This document shows positions 37,160-45,127 of a stretch of DNA of 64,000 bases, one piece after another (position 1 is the stretch's first letter; every line of letters starts with the position of its first letter). Where the stretch lies: assembly GCF_006538345.1 (NCBI RefSeq), contig NZ_BJKL01000003.1, positions 1 through 64,000 of the forward strand, written 5' to 3'. Source of the stretch: Alteromonas sp. KUL49 (GTDB lineage Bacteria; Pseudomonadota; Gammaproteobacteria; Enterobacterales; Alteromonadaceae). The position numbers were made by a program, and so were the translations under genes. The notes beneath the pieces are model-generated. The model was not told where the DNA came from. It saw only the letters and a program-made list of their open reading frames with translations, and made no database searches.

Positions 37160-37513
37160 ATGACAGGCCACAAAGGTATCGATCAGTTGATTCAGCGATA
37201 TGGGTTACTCACCGCGCCAGGAGAAGATGCTTTTCAGCGCTTAGGTTATATGCAAGGCGGTGATAAACGTGCAGAAAATTTACCGTTTTGTATGTATCAA
37301 AAAGTAATGCAGTGTCCGGTTTCTCATCGATTTAGCGTCCACCAGTTTTTTCTTCCCAATAAGAAAGGGCGGTTAGCGACGTTTCTGTTTGATGAAAAAG
37401 GGCAACTTATCGAACAGGTTTACTATGTTCGGGTATCTCGCTTGACGCAAGTATGTAAAAAGTTAGAAGGGTTACTTAGAAGGCGAGAACAAGATATGAA
37501 ACTCGCCGCATAA
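37160..37513 (+). CDS. Uncharacterised small protein behind a LexA box
   Basis: The ATG at 37160 follows GGAGGGG by a few bases and gives 117 residues; a longer reading from 37094 would place the operator inside the gene. I do not recognise the family. The protein is soluble-looking, with no signal peptide or membrane segment, is rich in basic residues towards the C terminus (SRLTQVCKKLEGLLRRREQDMKLAA), and has three Cys (44, 52, 99), two of them in LPFCMYQKVMQCPVSHRF. It does not show SulA, UmuD, DinI or ImuA motifs that I can see. It stands alone between two terminators. Single-gene SOS units of this kind are often checkpoint or repair accessory factors; the function is not assigned. Confidence 0.75.
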   Translation: MTGHKGIDQLIQRYGLLTAPGEDAFQRLGYMQGGDKRAENLPFCMYQKVMQCPVSHRFSVHQFFLPNKKGRLATFLFDEKGQLIEQVYYVRVSRLTQVCKKLEGLLRRREQDMKLAA

Positions 37514-37540
37514 AAAAGCCACTTTGTTTAAAGTGGCTTT
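37514..37540 (-). terminator. Terminator of TonB receptor (probably bidirectional)
   Basis: A perfect 11-bp stem (AAAGCCACTTT / AAAGTGGCTTT) around GTTT. On the minus strand a run of six T follows, fitting the receptor that ends at 37568. It also sits 1-2 bp after the stop of the plus-strand LexA-box gene. Confidence 0.85.
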
Positions 37541-37567
37541 ATGACAATACCTCCGTTAACTAAGGTA

Positions 37568-39841
37568 TTAGTAGAAGTTTACGCGTGCTTCTACACCAAT
37601 GACACGAGGTTCGTTAACGATACCTGTTAGATTGTTGAAATCGATGGCACCTTTAACGTTGTCTTCGTCGGTTATGTTTCTACCGAATAGCGCGATAGTA
37701 TAATTGTGCTCGAAATTCTCGTAGCCCAAACGTAATCCGCCTTCAAAGTTGTCGTCTGTTGAAAATTCAACAGCGTCATACAAGAAGAGATTCGTTTCAC
37801 CTTGGAAAGCCCAGTCAGTAAACGCGAAGAATTCGCCATTTTCACCCGCAGGAATAGTATATCGTGCTGTGAAGTTGAAAATAGTCTCAGGCGCTTGTGG
37901 GAAAGGGTTGCCGTCGATAATCGCGTTAAAACCATCAGGACGAGGATCTCGCACGGTACAGTTGCCAGCAAACCCAGTGCCTGCGTTGCTTCCGCACGGA
38001 GCAACGGTCAGTCTGTTATCTTTGATTTCAGTATGGTTATAGCTAAATCCAGCCGTCAGTGTTAACGCATCTGTTGCTAGCCATTGTGCATCAATTTCGA
38101 AACCGTACGCTTCACCTTCGTCTGCATTGACCAACGCAGTAAAGTTATTACCACCACCAATAGCAGAGAGTTGCATGTCATCAACGGTGTAGTAGAACGC
38201 CGCTAGGTTCAAACGCAATGTGTCGTCGAGTAGGTCGGATTTAACTCCCGCTTCAATTGAATTAATTGTCTCGGCATCTGCAACAGACGGTGCACCTTCA
38301 AAAGCTACATCACGACCTTGAATGGTTTGCGCTCTGAAACCATTCGCATAACGAGCAAACAATGACATGTCTTCTGTTAGTCGATAGTTCGCACTCAATT
38401 CAAAGCTAACCTGACCATCATCTACGGCGATTGGCTCGTAATCTTGTACTGAGGCTGCGCCGATTACCACAGCAAATCCGTCTACGTTCTGCCCGCCCAC
38501 GACGAGAGATTTTTCATCGTGTGTATAGCGAAGGCCACCAGTAACGTTCAGCTTTTCATTCACTTGGTAAGATGTTTGACCGAAAACAGCCCACGTAGTG
38601 TTTTCATGAAAAACCGTTGTCGCACCAAAGAACCCATCGATACTTGTTACATTAAATGATGCATCGTAGTAAAACGCACCAATTTGCCAATTAAGGGCAT
38701 CAGCTGTATCACTCGCGAGTCTGAACTCTTGAGTGATTTGTTCTAAGTCGTCAAGGTTGTCTTGGGTGACCGCCGAAAATGGAATAAAACCTGGACCCGA
38801 TGAGCCGTCTTGAGTATTGAACCCACCATCGATATCACCCAAACTTGAACCTTCCGCTTCTTCATAAGCAGAAATAGAGGTAAATGTCATACCTTCCATG
38901 TCATAAGTTAGCTTAAGTGACGAACCAAATCCTTCATATTGTTGTGGGTTGTTGTCGGCGCCATTTCCGTCTATATCGCCATCGTAGAAAACTGTTTCGC
39001 GATCATAGTTTCCATTAAGATCGTTACTGCCTTTATCGAAGATATTTGCACGGAAGATAGAAGCGGTTCCCTCTAAATCACGACCGTGTACATTAAGTAA
39101 TGCAGTAAAGTCAGCGGTTGGTTCCCAAAGCATTTGTAAACGCCATGCTTTTTCGTCGTAGCCGCCAATAGCGTCATTTTCACCAGTGTAGGCGTTATCA
39201 ATATAGTCATCACGCTCTTGCGACAGAACCGATATACGTGCCGATAGTTCATCAGTGAGAGCGTTACTGACAGCACCTTCAAAGTTCATTGTACCGAACG
39301 AACCAAACCCTAGCTTTGCATACCCTTCAAGGTCTTGTGTGGGCTTTACCGTATCGAACTTAACAATACCCGCGGTAGTGTTTCGACCGAAAAGTGTGCC
39401 TTGTGGCCCACGTAGAACTTCGACTTGTTGAATATCGAACAACGGAAAACTCTTAAGAACCACGTTTTCCATTACCACTTCGTCCATGATAATTGAAACG
39501 GGTTGAGACGCGGCAAGGTCAAAATCAGTGTTCCCAAGTCCTCGAATGTAAAATCTTGGTGCAACACGACCGTTAGAAGATTCGGCATAAAGGCCCGGAA
39601 CGCGCACAGCAAGGGCTAAAATATCTTCACCCCCAGCAAACAAACTCTCGAGCTTTTCGCCGTTGAGTGTTGCGATTGATACTGGGACTTCTTGAATTGA
39701 CTGCGTACGTTTTTGCGCTGTAACAGTAATCTGTTCAAGTGTTGCAGGCGATTCTTGTGAGGGAGTTTCTTGTGCTATAGCGTTCGTGCTTAGTGCTGCA
39801 CTTATCGCAAGTGCCAGAGATGCAATATTGTGTTTTCTCAT
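37568..39841 (-). CDS. TonB-dependent outer-membrane receptor
   Basis: At 757 residues it has a signal peptide (to about residue 23, STNAIAQ), a TonB box (LEQITVTAQKR), a plug with IQEVPVSIATLNGEKL, RFYIRGLGNTDFDLAASQPVSIIMDEVVM and VEVLRGPQGTLFGRNTTAGIVKF, and a barrel ending RVNFY. The plug wording is that of the large marine TonB receptor group often linked to complex carbon sources rather than iron. No Fur box was found upstream. Its neighbours are a GlxA-type regulator and an acyl-CoA dehydrogenase/SDR cluster, so it may import a substrate for that pathway; this is inference. Confidence 0.92.
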   Translation of the reverse strand: MRKHNIASLALAISAALSTNAIAQETPSQESPATLEQITVTAQKRTQSIQEVPVSIATLNGEKLESLFAGGEDILALAVRVPGLYAESSNGRVAPRFYIRGLGNTDFDLAASQPVSIIMDEVVMENVVLKSFPLFDIQQVEVLRGPQGTLFGRNTTAGIVKFDTVKPTQDLEGYAKLGFGSFGTMNFEGAVSNALTDELSARISVLSQERDDYIDNAYTGENDAIGGYDEKAWRLQMLWEPTADFTALLNVHGRDLEGTASIFRANIFDKGSNDLNGNYDRETVFYDGDIDGNGADNNPQQYEGFGSSLKLTYDMEGMTFTSISAYEEAEGSSLGDIDGGFNTQDGSSGPGFIPFSAVTQDNLDDLEQITQEFRLASDTADALNWQIGAFYYDASFNVTSIDGFFGATTVFHENTTWAVFGQTSYQVNEKLNVTGGLRYTHDEKSLVVGGQNVDGFAVVIGAASVQDYEPIAVDDGQVSFELSANYRLTEDMSLFARYANGFRAQTIQGRDVAFEGAPSVADAETINSIEAGVKSDLLDDTLRLNLAAFYYTVDDMQLSAIGGGNNFTALVNADEGEAYGFEIDAQWLATDALTLTAGFSYNHTEIKDNRLTVAPCGSNAGTGFAGNCTVRDPRPDGFNAIIDGNPFPQAPETIFNFTARYTIPAGENGEFFAFTDWAFQGETNLFLYDAVEFSTDDNFEGGLRLGYENFEHNYTIALFGRNITDEDNVKGAIDFNNLTGIVNEPRVIGVEARVNFY

Positions 39842-39907
39842 GGGTTCACCGAGTGTGTGTAGTGAATAAAGGTCGTTTCTTTATCTGCGGCATGTAAATG
39901 AGCCACG

Positions 39908-39920
39908 CCGGCGGCGCCGG
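39908..39920. promoter_or_regulatory. GC-rich palindrome in the receptor promoter region
   Basis: CCGGCGGCGCCGG, a 13-bp perfect palindrome in otherwise AT-rich DNA, 67 bp upstream of the TonB receptor start. It could be an operator or the tip of a structure in the leader. No matching factor is known to me. Confidence 0.35.
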
Positions 39921-40041
39921 ATTGTACACAATAATTAGTAGAACAAATAAGATAACGCAAAATTAAATTCACCATCGTGGTGCATTTTGTTTCCAGTTGG
40001 GCATCGATGCACCAAGTTGGTAACTCTTTGTTTGCACTTTT

Positions 40042-41034
40042 TTAACGCTCTCTGACGAACTTGGCGCGATATTGAGAAGGAGGAACACCAATTCTTCTCT
40101 TAAACAAGCGTGCGAATGAACTCAAGTCATCATACCCAACCAAGTTGACTATGGTTTCGATGGGCGTAGAAGGTGTTTCCAGGAGCTTTCTTGCTTGTTC
40201 AAGTCTAATACTTTGTAAATATTGCAGTGGCGTTGTGTCTGTTGCTGCTCTAAAACGGCGCAGCAGTGTGCGCTCTGTGATGTTAAAACGTTTGGCGACA
40301 GAAGGGAGATTTAACTGGCTCTGATAGTTTGCTTCAATATAGTCTTGTACGGCGAGTATGTCTTTGTCTTGGTGAAACTTGCGCTGCCTACTACTGGCAT
40401 AAGCCATTTGATTGGTCCTGGATATATCGAGTACATGTGACTTGGCAAGGTCACTTGCTACTTGATGCCCGCAGTAACGTTCTATGAGCAAGAGTGCTAA
40501 ATCAATCCACGCCATACCACCACCAGAACAAAACACAGAATTTTGTTCGGTAACCATCTTGTCACTTTCGAGGTCAACCAGCGGGTATAAGTGTTTGAAC
40601 TTATCCGCGTATCCCCAGTGCGTCGTCGCTCGCAAGTCATTTAAAATTCCGGCCTCTGCCAATACAAATACACCCGTACAGTTGCCCGCAATATCAGCCC
40701 CTAAATTTTGTAATCTTCTGATATGAACCAGTTGGTTTTGCATAGCAGCGAGCACTTTATCAATATCTCCGCCAATGGTAGGTACAAGTAAAATGTCGGT
40801 ATGTGACACGTCTTGAATTGCGATATGAGGAGTCATAGTCAGCTGGTTTGAGCAAACAAAAGGTTTACCGTGGTCACTTGCCACTTGGACCTTAAATTTT
40901 GGCGTTGCTGTTTGTCCGTGGATCCGTTGCCAGCTAATGCCAGCAAATGCAAAGAGGTCGAGGGCGCCTGTGATGGCCGAAGACAATGCGTGCTCAAAGC
41001 CGAGAATGGTTACTACAAACCGTTCACTATTCAT
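40042..41034 (-). CDS. GlxA-type transcriptional regulator (DJ-1/PfpI plus AraC HTH)
   Basis: This 330-aa regulator has an N-terminal DJ-1/PfpI-like domain (about residues 5-190; DILLVPTIGGDIDKVL, NCTGVFVLAEAGILNDLRATTHWGY, CSGGGMAWIDLALLLIERYCG) that in this family acts as a sensor, not a protease. Two AraC-type helix-turn-helix motifs follow (about 225-325; LPSVAKRFNITERTLLRRFRAATDTTPLQYLQSIRLEQARKLLE and IETIVNLVGYDDLSSFARLFKRRIGVPPSQYR). It is divergent from the acyl-CoA dehydrogenase gene, with palindromes in the 137-bp gap, so it most likely activates that operon in answer to its substrate. The ligand is unknown. Confidence 0.9.
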   Translation of the reverse strand: MNSERFVVTILGFEHALSSAITGALDLFAFAGISWQRIHGQTATPKFKVQVASDHGKPFVCSNQLTMTPHIAIQDVSHTDILLVPTIGGDIDKVLAAMQNQLVHIRRLQNLGADIAGNCTGVFVLAEAGILNDLRATTHWGYADKFKHLYPLVDLESDKMVTEQNSVFCSGGGMAWIDLALLLIERYCGHQVASDLAKSHVLDISRTNQMAYASSRQRKFHQDKDILAVQDYIEANYQSQLNLPSVAKRFNITERTLLRRFRAATDTTPLQYLQSIRLEQARKLLETPSTPIETIVNLVGYDDLSSFARLFKRRIGVPPSQYRAKFVRER

Positions 41035-41099
41035 AAAAATAACTCAATTTATTACTTACCATAGGTTCCAGTGATTGTTGGCGGTAATGACCATAAATG

Positions 41100-41139
41100 T
41101 GTCATTAATGACAATAATGACACGACTACGAATATGACA
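41100..41139. promoter_or_regulatory. Operator cluster between GlxA regulator and dehydrogenase
   Basis: A perfect 14-bp palindrome TGTCATTAATGACA (41100-41113) is followed by two further ATGACA copies (starting 41117 and 41134), all within 75 bp of the dehydrogenase start. Spaced half-sites like these are what an AraC-type activator would bind. Confidence 0.55.
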
Positions 41140-41171
41140 CAATGTATTAACATTTTGTTTCGGAGCCCGTT

Positions 41172-42974
41172 ATGACCGACCTCTTGATACCTAGACGTGA
41201 AATGCACTTTCAACTATACGAAGCGCTAGACACTGCCTCGCTATGTACGAAAGACCGATTCAATGAGCACAATGTAGAAACCTTCAATGCTGTTATTGAT
41301 ATGGCGGAAAAAATGGCTGAAGAGCTCTTTTTACCCCACAACGCAGTGGCTGATAAACAAGAACCAACCTTCGACGGTCATAAAGTCACCATGCTCGATG
41401 ACGTGAAAGTCGCCTTTGATACCTACAGAGAAGCAGGGTTTATTGCCGGTCACTTTGATTATGAAGATGGTGGAATGCAGCTACCGGTAACCATAATGAA
41501 TGCCTGTGCAGGCTATTTTCTCACCGCTAACCCTTCTTCAACGGCATATCCGTTCCTTACCGCTGCGGCGGCTAACGTGGTGAAGCATTTTGCGTCAGAA
41601 GAAATAAAATCAAAGTTTTTACCGAAAATGCTCACCGGCGATTTTACCGGCACCATGGCGTTGACTGAGCCTCACGCAGGCTCTTCTCTTGCTGACATTC
41701 GCACCTCAGCAACGCCCAATGACGATGGTAGCTACCGAATCAAGGGAAGTAAGCTTTATATCTCAGCGGGTGAGCATGAACTCTCCGACAATATTGTTCA
41801 TCTAGTGTTAGCTAAGATCCCAGGTGGTCCTGCGGGTGTGAAGGGTATTTCCTTATTTGTTGTACCTAAGTATCGCCTCGATGAAAGTGGCGAGCCTGAT
41901 GTGCGCAATGACGTCACATTGGCTGGGCTTATTCACAAAATGGGTTACAGAGGTACAACATCAACGGCGCTGACTTTTGGTGAAAATGGTGATTGCCATG
42001 GCTACCTCGTTGGTGAGGCGCATCAGGGACTGCGCTACATGTTTATGATGATGAATGAAGCGCGTATTGGTGTGGGTTATGGTGCAGCCATGATTGGTTA
42101 CCGCGGTTATCGCTATTCGCTTGAGTACGCCAAAGACAGAACACAAGGTCGTGCTGCGCCTAACTTGGCGCCAGATGACGATCCTACGCCAATTATTAAC
42201 CATGGTGATGTTCGCAGAATGTTACTTGCACAGAAGTCATATTGTGAAGGCGGAATGGCCTTGTGTTTGTACGGAAGTACTCTGATTGATGAATTGGCGA
42301 CAGAGCAAGATGAAGCTAAACGCACAGAGCTTGCACAGTTGCTTGATTTACTCACACCGGTGTTTAAAGCCTGGCCGTCTGAGTTTGGTCCTAAAGCCAA
42401 TGATTTGGCAATACAAGTGCTCGGCGGTTCGGGATACACCCGCGAATATCCCGTAGAACAGTGTTGGCGTGACAATCGTCTCAACCCGATTCACGAGGGG
42501 ACTAATGGTATTCAAGCGCTCGATTTATTGGGCAGAAAACTTTGGCAACATAACGGGCAGGGGCTGAACGTTTTGCTTGCCAGAGTAACGGCTGATTTAA
42601 AGCGAGCATCAGGACAGCGTACCGCGCCCCTCGCTGCTACATTATCGGTTTACCTTGAAAAGCTTGGCGCGCTAATCAAGCAAGCTGGCGGTGATTTGCA
42701 GTCTAAAGAGCAAAGTGTACTTCTTACCAATGCAAGTTGTTTCTTGAACGTATTCTCAGCGTGCGTGGTGAGTTGGATATGGCTTCGCCAAGCCGTAGTC
42801 GCAGAGAAAGCGATTGATGAAGGCGCAACAGGTCAAGACGCTGATTTTTATGAAGGGAAATTAGCGGCAGCTCAATACTTCGTTAACTGGGAACTGCCTC
42901 TAGTGCAACGAGACATAGACGTTCTTACCTCTCGCGAACCAGTTTGCGACACCGTAAAAGCAGATTTCTTCTAG
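41172..42974 (+). CDS. Long-form acyl-CoA dehydrogenase (DmdC-like subgroup)
   Basis: At 600 residues this belongs to the long acyl-CoA dehydrogenases, with an extra N-terminal segment and a C-terminal extension, as in DmdC (3-methylmercaptopropionyl-CoA dehydrogenase) and FadE5-like enzymes. Visible are the FAD/substrate region GTMALTEPHAGSSLADIRTSA, YRIKGSKLYISAGEHELSDN, MGYRGTTSTALTFGE, MFMMMNEARIGVGYGA and the C-terminal QVLGGSGYTREYPVEQCWRDNRLNPIHEGTNGIQALDLLGRKL. Electrons would go to the ETF encoded at 28115-29790. Whether the substrate is a methylthio-, fatty or aromatic acyl-CoA cannot be decided; two SDR genes follow and no dmdB/dmdD is present. Confidence 0.87.
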   Translation: MTDLLIPRREMHFQLYEALDTASLCTKDRFNEHNVETFNAVIDMAEKMAEELFLPHNAVADKQEPTFDGHKVTMLDDVKVAFDTYREAGFIAGHFDYEDGGMQLPVTIMNACAGYFLTANPSSTAYPFLTAAAANVVKHFASEEIKSKFLPKMLTGDFTGTMALTEPHAGSSLADIRTSATPNDDGSYRIKGSKLYISAGEHELSDNIVHLVLAKIPGGPAGVKGISLFVVPKYRLDESGEPDVRNDVTLAGLIHKMGYRGTTSTALTFGENGDCHGYLVGEAHQGLRYMFMMMNEARIGVGYGAAMIGYRGYRYSLEYAKDRTQGRAAPNLAPDDDPTPIINHGDVRRMLLAQKSYCEGGMALCLYGSTLIDELATEQDEAKRTELAQLLDLLTPVFKAWPSEFGPKANDLAIQVLGGSGYTREYPVEQCWRDNRLNPIHEGTNGIQALDLLGRKLWQHNGQGLNVLLARVTADLKRASGQRTAPLAATLSVYLEKLGALIKQAGGDLQSKEQSVLLTNASCFLNVFSACVVSWIWLRQAVVAEKAIDEGATGQDADFYEGKLAAAQYFVNWELPLVQRDIDVLTSREPVCDTVKADFF

Positions 42975-43048
42975 CACACAAGATCACATTCGAATTACCG
43001 AGCCAGTGTGGATAACTGCTGGCTCAACATAAAAGTGGAGCACAACAC

Positions 43049-43813
43049 ATGACAGTAGCAAATGTTGAAGGTAAACACATTCTTATTACCGGCGGAGCGT
43101 CGGGGATTGGCGCTGCATCGGCAAAGATATTGGCGAGTCGGGGCGCAATTGTGGGTATCGCAGATCTCAATGGTGAACAAGCACAATCCTTGAGTGAAGA
43201 GATTAACAGTCAAGGCGGCAACAGCTATGCGGTTACCGTAGACGTAACCGAGCCAGAGCAAATTGCAGCCATGTTTGAAAGTGCGAAAGCGCACAATGAG
43301 AAGCTTGACGTGATCATTAACAATGCGGGTATTGATCATTTTCCAGCACCGCTTACCGAAGTGGACGACGCTATGTTCATGAAAAATATTCAGGTTAATT
43401 TAGCGGGCGTGTGGTATTGCATGAAACACGCACTTCGCCAAATGACTGCGCAAGGCGGTGGTCATATTATCAATATAGCGTCTGTAGCGGGGCTTCGCTC
43501 GTCACCGATGATCAGTGCCTACAGTGCGTCAAAACACGGTGTAGTGGGGTTAACCAAATCAGCTGCGGTTGAATATGCACGAGCAAATATTCGAGTGAAT
43601 GCTGTATGTCCAAGTTTTGTGGATACACCTATGGTACAGGGGGTTTTGTCTAAACTCGACGAGCGCGGACAGAAAAATATTATTGGCGCAAATCCAATGA
43701 AACGTTTGGGTAAACCAGAAGAAATAGCTAACGCAATTGCATGGTTATGTAGTGAAGAATCAAGTTTTATGACCGGGCAGTCAGTGGTACTCGACGGCGG
43801 CATGTTGGCGTAA
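43049..43813 (+). CDS. Short-chain dehydrogenase/reductase (3-hydroxyacyl-CoA type)
   Basis: A 254-aa classical SDR. The NAD(P)-binding motif is ITGGASGIGAAS near residue 12, the acidic residue after the second strand (IADLNGEQ) favours NAD, and the active site has NNAGIDHF, SVAGLRSS and YSASKHG (catalytic Tyr and Lys). The C terminus has FMTGQSVVLDGG. It starts 74 bp after the dehydrogenase and ends 10 bp before a second SDR. In this setting it probably oxidises a hydroxyacyl intermediate, but no pathway is certain. Confidence 0.87.
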   Translation: MTVANVEGKHILITGGASGIGAASAKILASRGAIVGIADLNGEQAQSLSEEINSQGGNSYAVTVDVTEPEQIAAMFESAKAHNEKLDVIINNAGIDHFPAPLTEVDDAMFMKNIQVNLAGVWYCMKHALRQMTAQGGGHIINIASVAGLRSSPMISAYSASKHGVVGLTKSAAVEYARANIRVNAVCPSFVDTPMVQGVLSKLDERGQKNIIGANPMKRLGKPEEIANAIAWLCSEESSFMTGQSVVLDGGMLA

Positions 43814-43823
43814 GGAGCAGACA

Positions 43824-44585
43824 ATGAAAGATTTATTCGATTTAACAGGAAAAGTCGCACTGGTCACTGGTGCGAGTCGCGGCATTGGCGAGTCTATAGC
43901 GCGTCTACTCGCACAGTACGGTGCGCATGTGATTGTATCGAGCAGAAAGATTGATGGATGTGAGGCTGTAGCGTCTTCAATACGAGACAATGGTGGGCAA
44001 GCGACAGCGATGGCATGTCATGTAGGGGATATGCTTCAGATCACTGATACTTTCGAGCGCATCAAAAGTGATTTTGGCAAGCTTGATATCTTGGTCAATA
44101 ATGCGGCGGCCAACCCATTCTTCGGGCATATCCTTGACACCGATTTAGGCGCATACAACAAGACTGTTGATGTGAACATTCGCGGCTATTTCTTCATGTC
44201 GATTGAAGCGGGAAAAATGATGAAAGAGCAGGGCGGTGGCGTGATTTTAAACACGGCGTCGGTTAACGGAATCTCTCCAGGCGATATGCAAGGTATTTAC
44301 TCAATTACCAAAGCCGCGGTAATTAGCATGACTAAATCCTTCGCAAAAGAATGTGGCCCGCTCAATATTCGCGTAAACGCATTATTACCGGGTTTAACAG
44401 ATACCAAGTTTGCGTCAGCATTAACAACAAACGAAGCTATCTTGAAAAAGGCACTTAAGGTAATTCCGCTGGGTAGAGTTGCCGATCCTGATGAGATGGC
44501 AGGCACGGTATTGTACTTAGTGTCTGATGCATCAAGCTATACAACGGGCACGACAGTAGTCGTTGATGGTGGTATGCTGGCGTAA
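43824..44585 (+). CDS. Short-chain dehydrogenase/reductase
   Basis: A second 253-aa SDR, not a close copy of the first. It has VTGASRGIGESIARLLAQYGAHVIVSSRK (the Arg after the beta-2 strand suggests NADP or mixed use), NNAAANPFFGHIL, SVNGISPGDMQGIYSITKAAV with the catalytic YxxxK, and YTTGTTVVVDGGML at the end. The sequence NNAAANP and SVNG resembles SDRs paired with acyl-CoA dehydrogenases in fatty-acid or alcohol breakdown clusters. AAGGAG precedes the ATG by about 8 bp and the upstream SDR stop is 10 bp away, indicating an operon. Confidence 0.87.
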   Translation: MKDLFDLTGKVALVTGASRGIGESIARLLAQYGAHVIVSSRKIDGCEAVASSIRDNGGQATAMACHVGDMLQITDTFERIKSDFGKLDILVNNAAANPFFGHILDTDLGAYNKTVDVNIRGYFFMSIEAGKMMKEQGGGVILNTASVNGISPGDMQGIYSITKAAVISMTKSFAKECGPLNIRVNALLPGLTDTKFASALTTNEAILKKALKVIPLGRVADPDEMAGTVLYLVSDASSYTTGTTVVVDGGMLA

Positions 44586-44606
44586 ATTTTTGTTAGAGAT
44601 TTAGCT

Positions 44607-45065
44607 ATGCACATATGGGTAGATGCAGATGCATGTCCCGCAGTCATTAAAGACATTCTTTTCAAGGCAGCACGACGTACCGGGCTGCCTTTATCTTTAG
44701 TGGCCAATCATAGTATGTCGGTGCCGCCCGACAAGCACATTACACTGACACTCGTGCCGTCAGGCTTCGATGCGGCAGACGATTATATTGTAGAGCAATG
44801 TAATGAGGGTGATTTGGTTATCACCTCTGATATTCCCCTCGCGTCAGACGTGCTTGCGAAAAAAGCACAAGCCATCAATACCCGAGGCGAACCATTTGAT
44901 AAGTCTTCAATTCGAGCGACGCTAACCATGCGAGATTTCATGGATACCATGCGGGCGAGCGGTGAGCACACTGGAGGCCCAAAGGCTTTCTCTCAGCGCG
45001 ACAAGCAACAGTTTGCTAATGCACTTGATAGGATCCTCACCGCAGGCATGCAACGCAAGCCCTAA
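44607..45065 (+). CDS. UPF0178/DUF188 protein YaiI-like
   Basis: This 152-aa protein fits the YaiI/YqxD family: [37 protein letters not shown], then [45 protein letters not shown] and [23 protein letters not shown]. The conserved Asp residues (DADACP, TSDIPLA) and PIN-like order suggest a nuclease-like fold, but the activity has not been established. It follows the SDR pair by 21 bp and may simply share their transcript. It converges on the SSS transporter. Confidence 0.87.
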   Translation: MHIWVDADACPAVIKDILFKAARRTGLPLSLVANHSMSVPPDKHITLTLVPSGFDAADDYIVEQCNEGDLVITSDIPLASDVLAKKAQAINTRGEPFDKSSIRATLTMRDFMDTMRASGEHTGGPKAFSQRDKQQFANALDRILTAGMQRKP

Positions 45066-45127
45066 TGCGTTGCATGAAATGCGCGCTCAAGGGCCTTACC
45101 CGATTTATAGTTTTTATTATCCGTTAG

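Noticed and set aside
42113..42484. 123-aa open frame opposite the acyl-CoA dehydrogenase
   Set aside because: It is antisense to conserved FAD-binding sequence and of low-complexity character; a shadow frame.
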